From Hoplostethus atlanticus (lineage: Eukaryota > Chordata > Actinopteri > Trachichthyiformes > Trachichthyidae), in the NCBI GenBank assembly GCA_034670405.1, contig JAXDDX010000072.1, positions 1,116,001 through 1,180,000 of the forward strand: 64,000 nucleotides of DNA. Reading direction: 5' to 3'. The notes under the pieces were generated by a model. The model searched no databases, was not told the origin of the DNA, and saw nothing but the letters and a program-made list of their open reading frames with translations. Below are positions 57,442-64,000 of the stretch, one piece after another (the stretch's first letter is position 1; every line of letters begins with the position of its first letter). Position numbers and translations under genes: made by a program.

Positions 57442-58651
57442 ACACGATGGACAAATATATGACTTGAAATTCATCATGCACACATCCCAGAAGCTCCTGC
57501 TTTCAGCAAAAACATGCAATACACTTAACCTAGTAACAGTAAATTACAAATATGTGATACGTAACATAGACATGCACTGCACAGCAAGCCCATATAACAC
57601 AGCAGAGGTTAACAAAGACCTGATGACCACAGAAGAGATCATATCGAGATATAACAATGTATTTGAAGGGCTTGACTGCCTGCCAGGATAACTGCACCTT
57701 GAGGTAAACCCCGACATTCGGCCCATACAACAGCTGCCACGATGGATACCTATTCCACTCAAGGCCAAGGTCATTGAGGCCATACAGTCAATGGGAAAAG
57801 GCTAGGATAATTAAAAGAGTTACAGAGCCTACACAATGGATCAGCAACATGTCTTCTCAGTACTCGACACCAAGGATGGATAATGAGTGTCATAGCAGAT
57901 GATATTCTGCTTTATGGCTGCGGAGATACAACAAAGGAAGTAGTAGCTGACCATAACATGACCGTGACCATAAAACGTCATCACACTGCTACAGAGAGCC
58001 AGAGAAGTGAACCTGAAACTCAACAGGAAGAAGCTCAGGCTGAAGCTGCCAAGCGTTCATTACACGGGGCATCTTCTCACGAAAGAGGGCCTATGCCCTG
58101 ACCCAAAGAATGTGGCAGCAATTCAGCACATGCAGACACCCACTGATGTTAAATCTCTAATGACATACATGATGAAGTGACACTGCAGTGTGACGCCAGT
58201 GAGACAGACCCTGGAAACTCTCCTCCAGAATGGTCAACCTGTACCATTGGCCTCCAGAACTCTACAAGAACTCATAATGCACAATGACCACAAACCCCTA
58301 GAAGTGATCTTCAAAAAAAACCTACTCACAGCCCAACGATATAATTTGGAGGTAAAATACAAGCAAGGAAATGGCCTCCAGTGGCAGATTTTCTGTCCAG
58401 AAGTGCACAACCGAGCACACAGCATGCTCAAATTCAAACACCGCCTGCAGTCAATGCCATGGGCCTTGCCACTAATACCCTGGAGCATCATAGACACAAC
58501 ATTTCAACAGCTACGCTTGAGTCCATCAGAGCTACCATACTCAAAGACCCATTGCACCATGCACTACAGGCCCACATATCAAAGGGGTGGATCAGGATTG
58601 CACCACAGACAGTGGCCTGATACTCAACAGGGTTTTCATTCCTGAAATCTT

Positions 58652-59223
58652 ATGTCCGGAATTTATGCCAAAGATCCACTCTGGAAACTCTGGAGTGGAA
58701 GTCTCAGAAACGCCCATGATGCCTTCTGGCCGGGTATAACTCAGGATGTCCAGAACTATGTAAGCAAAGGCAGCTCTTGCAACTCCCTACAACAGAGACA
58801 ATCAAGAGAGACACTCACAGCTCACCAAATACCCAGCATTCCCTGGTCCAAAGTGGGTATGGACTTGTTCACTGTGCATGGATTTCACTACCTCGTTACG
58901 GTAGACTATTACTCAGACGACTGGGAACTAGACACGATAGCATCCACCGTCACGGAGTTGCTGCAAATGTCAGGTCAGCCGTCATGCGCACATTGTCATC
59001 ACTGATAATGGACACCCCCCCCCCTCCCTTCTCTAGCATTGACTTTCAAACCTTTTCCAACACATCTCGCATCCTCTCCACGTCACAGCCAAAGCAATGG
59101 AAAGGTCAGAGTCAGATTGAGAAGATTGCCAAGACTCTCCTGAAGAAAGCAGCACATGCAGATGAGGATCAATGGGAAGCAATGCTGGCATGGAAGAACA
59201 CTCCCACAGAGCATATTATATAA
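58652..59223 (+). pseudogene. Gypsy-type integrase fragments
   Basis: Two overlapping frames carry SKVGMDLF and HYLVTVDYYSDDWELD (integrase core, first catalytic Asp in MDLF), then, after a frameshift near 59000, TDNGH-like and QSQIEKIAKTLLKKA and AMLAWKNTPTEHII. The catalytic core is broken by the frameshift and a C-run. Confidence 0.75.
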
Positions 59224-59827
59224 CAGGTGCCACCCGAGTTAGAAGAGCATTGTTCTCACCTGGCCAAACAGACCAAACTAAAGGGAATAAACCCATCCAA
59301 ACATGCTTGGTGTGAACGCACCCTAAAAATTAAGGTCTGGAAATTTTACAATGGAAAATGTGTAGGAAATCTAAACTCTAGGTCTCAGTCAGGGGCATGG
59401 GACACTCTTTTGCAGCCCCGCTTCATAATTTATGAAGTTAGGTTATTTTTCCATATAAATCTTTCCGAATGTTCTGAAACCTAATGTTCTTGAAGGAGGG
59501 CCGGGGAGATTGATGCCTTTTCTGAGCTTGATTAGCTTCTAATAGGCCGTTAGCTCTCCTCTCCTGGGCAGAAGTCAAAGCCAAATGTAATTGACTGAGC
59601 TCTGGAGTCATTGCTCACCACCACAGAACCAGCAGAACAAAACACGTCTTATTTTTGTGGTTTGGCCCGCAGTGCACAGAGTAACCTCGGAGCACTAAAT
59701 GGCATGGCATGGGATCTAGATTCACTAGATCCATTGTATAACATTTGCATTTGCTTAGAATTGTAGTGTACGTATGTTATTGTCAAGGATCAACGACCGC
59801 TAATTACGAGTGAATGAATTCACTGAT

Positions 59828-59843
59828 GTGTGTGTGTGTGTGT
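59828..59843 (+). repeat. (GT)n microsatellite within a fish repeat
   Basis: Followed by tcttgtacttctacccttg and gaggtcattttggctggtcc tcact. A related fragment is at 55525-55585 (tatacttatgaggaccaaat gtcctcaccaggac), a familiar fish repeat unit. Confidence 0.7.
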
Positions 59844-59924
59844 TCTTGTACTTCTACCCTTGTAAATTAGAACTTTAGACGTACAGATTGAGGTCATTTT
59901 GGCTGGTCCTCACTTCTACAAGGG

Positions 59925-60225
59925 GCTAGTTTGGGATTAGGGCTTGGGTTTAGGGTCAAAGGAAAAATCCACCCTAAAAATCTTAAACATTGCTTAAAAA
60001 AATGGCTATTGGTGATGTGCCTTGCATTCCTGGACCCTTTTTGTTGTTTGTTGTTTGCTGGAATGCACTGAACATCACAAATTCATGATATATGAAGAAA
60101 GATTAAAATTATGATTAGGTTTAGATTAGTTTAGGGTTAAGGGTTGGGGTTAAGATTAATTAAGGATTAGGACTTCAGTTTAGGGTTAGAATTTGGATTA
60201 GGTTTATATTAGGGTTAGGGAATGG
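59925..60225 (+). repeat. Degenerate GGGTTA-like block
   Basis: Many variants of ttagggtt, gggattagg and ggttagg on one strand (for example tttagggttaagggttgggg near 60128 and tattagggttaggg near 60208). It is too diverged to call a true telomeric array and is part of the fish repeat beginning at 59828. Confidence 0.6.
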
Positions 60226-60363
60226 ATGTAGTCAGTGGAAGTTACAGAAACACACATTTCTTTGCATGTTTGTGTTTATGCATGCCTGGTTATCTGCACA
60301 TAGTGTTTTTTTGCTAATGTTGTAGAGCCATACCAGTGATGGTTCACACATATTCACCCACAG

Positions 60364-60506
60364 GACCACTCCGACCTCCCCATCGGTGCTGCGGCCACCA
60401 TGGCCCACGAGATCGGCCACAACTTTGGCATGAGCCACGACCACGAGGGCTGCTGCGTGGAGGCCAGCGCTGAGCAGGGAGGCTGTGTGATGGCTGCTGC
60501 CACCGG
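60364..60506 (+). CDS. adam33: ADAM33/ADAM13-like metalloprotease, exon E9 (zinc-binding active site)
   Basis: A 143-bp exon with acceptor cacccacag and donor gtgagc, phase 0 in and two bases over at the end. It encodes [20 protein letters not shown], the full zinc site [12 protein letters not shown] (HExxHxxGxxHD with the catalytic Glu present) and the Met-turn CVMAAATG. All residues needed for metalloprotease activity are intact, so the enzyme should be active. [15 protein letters not shown] and [17 protein letters not shown] are the strongest pointers to ADAM33/ADAM13 over ADAM19 (which has CCSASAADGGC). Confidence 0.98.
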
Positions 60507-60924
60507 GTGAGCCTCAGGCACTGCAGCAGGCTTCAGTAGAGACCAAGTCACACTGCGTTATTGACGCTGACAGCTTGACATGCGAATGATGATTTCATCA
60601 TCAGTCAGAAAAGCATTCACATCTTAATGCGGCTACCTTTTTAAATAATGAAAAAGGGTTGCTGTCGTGCCCCCTCAGATTTTGATCGGACTTCTCTCAT
60701 ATATAGAAACTTTTTTTTTGTTTAACTTGGATCATGGATCATACTTCAGGAAACCACTCTTTCCCTTTACCCATGTTGTTTCTTCCTTCCACGAGTACAT
60801 GGGCTACACCAGAGATAAGTGCTCCCTCAAAAATACCCCTGAAAGTTGTATACAGCAACAACATAGACACAGCCGTACATTTGGCTGGAACCTATAGGTG
60901 CTTACGGTCTTTTTCTTGTCCCAG
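60507..60924 (+). other. Intron E9-E10 (418 bp)
   Basis: A short intron with donor gtgagc and acceptor ttgtcccag after a T-rich tract. No repeat or coding signal was recognised. Confidence 0.85.
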
Positions 60925-61102
60925 GCATCCATTTCCACGGGTCTTCAGTCGCTGCAGCAAGCGAGACCTGGACAGCTACTTCCAGAAGGGAGGCGGCATG
61001 TGTCTCTACAACATGCCCAACATGAAGGACCTGGTAGGGGGCAAGAGGTGCGGCAACGGCTTTGTGGAGGACGGCGAAGAGTGTGACTGTGGAGAACCCG
61101 AG
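60925..61102 (+). CDS. adam33: ADAM33/ADAM13-like metalloprotease, exon E10 (end of catalytic domain, start of disintegrin domain)
   Basis: A 178-bp exon with acceptor gtcccag and donor gtaagg. It completes the G codon from E9 and ends in phase 0. It encodes [31 protein letters not shown] and then [19 protein letters not shown]. The first part closes the Reprolysin domain; CGNG(F/Y)(V/L)E.GEECDCG is the canonical disintegrin start with its calcium-binding loop. [10 protein letters not shown] is ADAM33-like. Cysteine spacing is normal. Confidence 0.97.
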
Positions 61103-62749
61103 GTAAGGAGAACATTAGGGGTTTAGGTAAGCTTCCCGTGGTTTGTGTCTCGACCACCTAACCTCATAACTCAAAACGAGTCACTTTCCTTTTACGTTTA
61201 ACTGATTATACTACTGGAGCTTTATTGATCTGATATTTGTAGTATTGGAATCAGTGGTGATCCACCTCCCAAATACTCGGATCACCAAATGTGTTAACCT
61301 ATTGTGAACAAGCTGACCTTATCTGGCAACCTAAAAAGGAGAGAGACAAAGCTATATCCTCTAGCCTTTGTTATGCAGCCTGTTTTCAATTTACTATAAT
61401 TTTTTGTTATTTTTTAAATTTGATTGAGGATTTTACTCTCTTTTTATTAAATTAATAAAGAAACACAACTTGTAGTACTCAATATATCAGCCAATCTAAT
61501 TAATAAAGTACTCCACACTCAGATCAGCTCTAAAAAAAAATGACAGTGAACCTCTAGATGTTACTGAGAGAAAACACAGCGGTTCTTCTTCTGTGGTCTC
61601 GCATAGCCCCGCATCACTTTGGCCTCATTGTATATGCACGCCATGTCATTTTTCTGCTCTACGGATCGGAAAGGATTCCTCATCTCGGGAAGAGGTGTTT
61701 GCGCTCAATAGACCGAAAGGTTAAGTAAACCGTCTTCGGTTCAAGCAGCAGCGCAAATTGAAAACAAAGAAAAGCAAATGGGCAGCTGATAGCAGCGACG
61801 CCGCTGACGGGCCGTTTGTTATGACTCCCACTCAGAGGCCCGGCTGACAGTCAAGCACATGCTCCTGACAAGCCACCTGCTCTTAGCATTGCAAATGAGA
61901 CGAGCAACAGAATGCTGCTTAATGGTCTTACCTTGTGGTTTCTCATGCCTGAGACAAATATACGATACACCTCCCCTAACAACATATGGGTGTTTATTTC
62001 TGGCTACGCCAATCATAAACCAAGCGCACACTTGTTTTAGTTCAGCCAGGGGAAGGAACTGTTATACAGCCACCAAGCCAACAAGCCATCAATTATCGAG
62101 GGCAAATAATTATTATAATTAACAGCCAAGACTGGTTTGTATAAAAGTGGCTCTGGGAAAAGTCTTGGAAAGTCATGGAAAGATATTTTGAAAGTGGAAA
62201 TATTTCAATTCAATTGACTGTGACTCGGCCTTTCTGCTGTTGAAGTGATTTTCAGACTACGTACAAGTCGGTGTGTTTTTGTTGTTGTTGTTTTCACCCA
62301 TAATCCTCACTCCATTCTCTCCCAGTGGTATAATTGGCTTTTTTTTTTTTTTTTTTTCATCCCTCGACTCCCACGTTCGTTTAGAGTATAAATGCGTCTC
62401 GATGGAGGGCGCCATGGCAACAGCAGATGTCATCTTCATCTTCATCATGTGACACGAGAGCAAGCCACAAAAGGCTCTGGGGGTTTTTTGTGGTTATTTT
62501 CTTCCACCTGACATCTCTTGAAACTTTGACACATCAGTCAGCACTGTCAGCGCTCTACCACCTTTGAACTACGCCGCAATGCCTGATGGGTAGAGTGTGT
62601 GTGTGTTTGTTTGTGTGTGGGTGATTAGTGCACAGCTTGAGCTTGGGGTTAGGTCCGACTGGGATTCAGTGTGTGGGTGTGTACGCATATGCAATGGTCA
62701 AGCTGCATTGTGATAACGAGGTGGTGTGTGTGTGTTTTACTTTTTACAG
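61103..62749 (+). other. Intron E10-E11 (1.6 kb)
   Basis: The donor is gtaagg and the acceptor ctttttacag. It has a long T-run (62339-62358), scattered GT runs (62599-62621), and a GT-rich segment at 62722-62735 just upstream of the acceptor's T-tract. No mobile element was recognised. Confidence 0.85.
62339..62358 (+). repeat. Poly-T tract
   Basis: About 20 T in a row. Confidence 0.95.
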
Positions 62750-62839
62750 GAATGTACCAATGACTGCTGCAATGCTAACAACTGCACCTTGAAGGAGGAG
62801 GCACAGTGCGCCCATGGAGTCTGCTGTGAGAGCTGTAAA
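62750..62839 (+). CDS. adam33: ADAM33/ADAM13-like metalloprotease, exon E11 (disintegrin domain)
   Basis: A 90-bp exon with acceptor tttacag and donor gtaaga, phase 0 on both sides (30 codons). It encodes ECTNDCCNANNCTLKEEAQC and AHGVCCESCK. The C..xCCNA.NCTL...AQCAHG.CC..C pattern is the disintegrin core. A (CA)n repeat of about 38 bp begins inside the donor region (gtaagacacaca...), and a GT-rich stretch lies upstream of the acceptor. NCT is a possible N-glycosylation site. Confidence 0.97.
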
Positions 62840-62843
62840 GTAA

Positions 62844-62886
<43 letters not shown>

Positions 62887-63720
62887 CGTAGGTGGGAACT
62901 CTGACCTTGTTTGCAGTCTCATTTGGAGTCAGTATTCAATGTTTTTCTTCATATTCTCATTTTCCTATTATTTGGTAATATTTGAACATAACTTATTACA
63001 TATAGGCACATTTAGGCACTTATAGTTTTCATTCTTACTTTTTCTCAATTATGTTTTATTTTACACACTGTAATGCTCTACTTTTTCATATTTTCATCCA
63101 TCAGTTTGTAATTAACATGTTATGATGATAATAATCATAATGTTTTTATATAGCATTTACCAAAACAGAGTTACAAAGTGCTTCACAGAAATAAAAGGAA
63201 GCCGAGATAGGGATACAAAAAAATAAAAAACACATAGCACAAAAGGATAGATCAAACAATCAAAATGTAAGGGAAAGTTCATTTTAAAAAATGGACAGTG
63301 TAGATATGGGGTGAAAATAATCATAAAACAATTCACACAATAATTGGCTATCAAGTAAAAGTCTGTTTACATACACTCATTTTAGAATACCAATAAACAT
63401 ATTTATAAAACAAGTAAACACGTACCACTTGGGCCAGTCAATAACAAGATCACAATCAGAACCAGTGGTGTAGCAGTTTTGGCCACTGAAAGGTAGAAAT
63501 TGTGACCTTTAATTACAGTGCCCCCATCTGGCAAATTACTGTCTAGGAGGGGCCTTTTAAAGTTGGACATTTTGACCTTTCATTGTACTGTAGTGCGCCC
63601 TTCAGGCCTATCAGTGTAATTTTGAAACACCAGATCACAATGCCAAAATGTACCCTCAAATGTTTCAGCAAAATCAGACCTGGTCCTATAGTTGTCCGCC
63701 CCCCCCCCCTTTTTTCTCAG
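62840..63720 (+). other. Intron E11-E12 (881 bp)
   Basis: It starts with gtaaga running straight into (CA)n (62845-62882) and ends with a C-then-T tract and ttctcag. A stretch at 63140-63245 (tatatagcatttacc...gtgcttcacag) resembles the degraded 3' end of a fish LINE or SINE, weakly. The rest is AT-rich with no coding signal. Confidence 0.8.
62845..62882 (+). repeat. (CA)n microsatellite abutting the E11 donor
   Basis: About 19 CA units starting five bases into the intron, overlapping the region contacted by U1/U6. CA repeats are established hnRNP L binding sites. Confidence 0.97.
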
Positions 63721-63916
63721 TTGAAGCAGGCAGGTACCATGTGCCGTGGTCCAGCGGGGGCGTGTGACCTACCGGAGTATTGCACTGGGGCTTCGCCGTA
63801 CTGTCCGGCCAACGTCTATCTGCTGGACGGCTCCTCCTGTCAGTACGGACTGGCCTACTGCTATAACGGCATGTGCCTCACCCACGAACAGCAGTGCCTG
63901 CAGCTCTGGGGTTATG
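63721..63916 (+). CDS. adam33: ADAM33/ADAM13-like metalloprotease, exon E12 (disintegrin loop, start of cysteine-rich domain)
   Basis: A 196-bp exon with acceptor tttttctcag and donor gtatgg, phase 0 in and one base over at the end. It encodes [37 protein letters not shown], then [13 protein letters not shown] and LQLWGY. The disintegrin loop reads [14 protein letters not shown], so there is no RGD, and the aspartate beside the loop cysteine of ADAM33 (MGDCDLPEFC) is replaced by alanine ([10 protein letters not shown]). CP.(N/D)VYLLDGS.C begins the cysteine-rich domain. The remaining exons lie beyond the window. Confidence 0.96.
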
Positions 63917-64000
63917 GTATGGAAAGGAGCTACTTTGTTAACACAGCATGTAGAGCATAGACTTAGCCCACACACACTACTCCAGCGATATGTATGTCTT
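63917..64000 (+). other. Start of the intron after E12
   Basis: It begins gtatgg. The coding frame would run on a short way to a stop near 63958 if unspliced, but family proteins continue (LWGPG...CF), so this is taken as intron cut by the window edge. Confidence 0.8.

Larger units (their letters stand above)
56445..59330 (+). mobile_element. Degenerate Ty3/Gypsy-like LTR retrotransposon (internal part)
   Basis: In + order: a gag-type zinc knuckle CKACGKRNHF with the last Cys lost (56820-56870); a retropepsin-type protease KCQLDTGPTAYVIS (57277-57320); the start of reverse transcriptase (LHLEVNPDIRPIQQLPR, 57690-57745); a piece with ADDILLYG (57895-57920), the catalytic loop of reverse transcriptase; an RNase H/tether-like stretch (HNDHKPLEVIF, 58280); and integrase pieces (VDYYSDDWELD at about 58900; AMLAWKNTPTEHII at about 59180). 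Most of reverse transcriptase is deleted. No LTRs were found at either end. Confidence 0.8.
55344..60363 (+). other. Intron E8-E9 (5.0 kb) with a Ty3/Gypsy relic
   Basis: The donor is gtacgt and the acceptor cacccacag. It contains a small repeat at 55525-55585 (tacttatgaggaccaaatgt-type), a degenerate Gypsy-like retrotransposon (about 56445-59330) with a LINE/SINE-like insertion inside it, and a degenerate GGGTTA-rich block (59925-60225) preceded by a (GT)n run at 59828-59843. The segments 55700-56430 and 59350-59820 show nothing recognisable. Confidence 0.85.

Noticed and set aside
10798..63916. Assignment of the host gene to ADAM12 or ADAM19
   Set aside because: Shares the meltrin framework with both, but [36 protein letters not shown] and HPFPRVFS fit ADAM33/ADAM13 better. 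A tree of full-length proteins would settle it, and orthology is not proven here.

Overview
The window is vertebrate nuclear DNA, almost certainly from a ray-finned fish. It has small exons with GT/AG splice sites separated by long introns. Many (CA)n/(GT)n microsatellites and a dense mix of fish-type transposons fill the introns. No bacterial features (operons, Shine-Dalgarno sites, CRISPR) are present.

One host gene spans the window on the + strand: an ADAM-family metalloprotease-disintegrin of the ADAM12/19/33 (meltrin) group, closest by eye to ADAM33 (Xenopus ADAM13). Twelve coding exons (called E1-E12 here, probably exons 3-14 of the gene) were placed at 10798-10874, 29032-29110, 42102-42178, 46974-47157, 52223-52288, 52936-53007, 53386-53552, 55259-55343, 60364-60506, 60925-61102, 62750-62839 and 63721-63916. 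All are in phase and add up to 1414 nt (471 codons plus one base). They run from the middle of the prodomain through the cysteine switch (KGGNCGHGH), the furin site (RVKR, split by an intron), the catalytic domain ([12 protein letters not shown], Met-turn CVMAAATG) and the disintegrin domain into the start of the cysteine-rich domain. The start codon and signal peptide lie to the left or were not recognised; the rest of the cysteine-rich region, EGF, transmembrane and tail lie to the right.

Everything else is intron, largely mobile-element debris. 1-10797: upstream intron with a tRNA-derived SINE and a 94-bp direct-repeat pair. 10875-29031: a hAT element with a pogo-like element nested inside it, a perfect 30-bp hairpin, and two LINE fragments. 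29111-42101: a 5.2-kb TIR element carrying a four-exon SAM-domain gene and a higher-order minisatellite, then a Harbinger relic, a LINE 3' end, a GC-rich solo LTR with a 5-bp target duplication, and a hAT MITE. 42179-46973: a fold-back element and a Tc1-like relic. 47158-52222: a degenerate non-LTR retrotransposon whose stop codon lies in the target duplication of a second MITE copy. 55344-60363: a broken Ty3/Gypsy-type element.

The strongest candidate for a poorly described system is the 29583-34749 element. It has TA-flanked inverted ends and a small minus-strand gene with intact splice sites encoding a SAM-like domain protein of a kind expanded in fish genomes, and no transposase was recognised in it.
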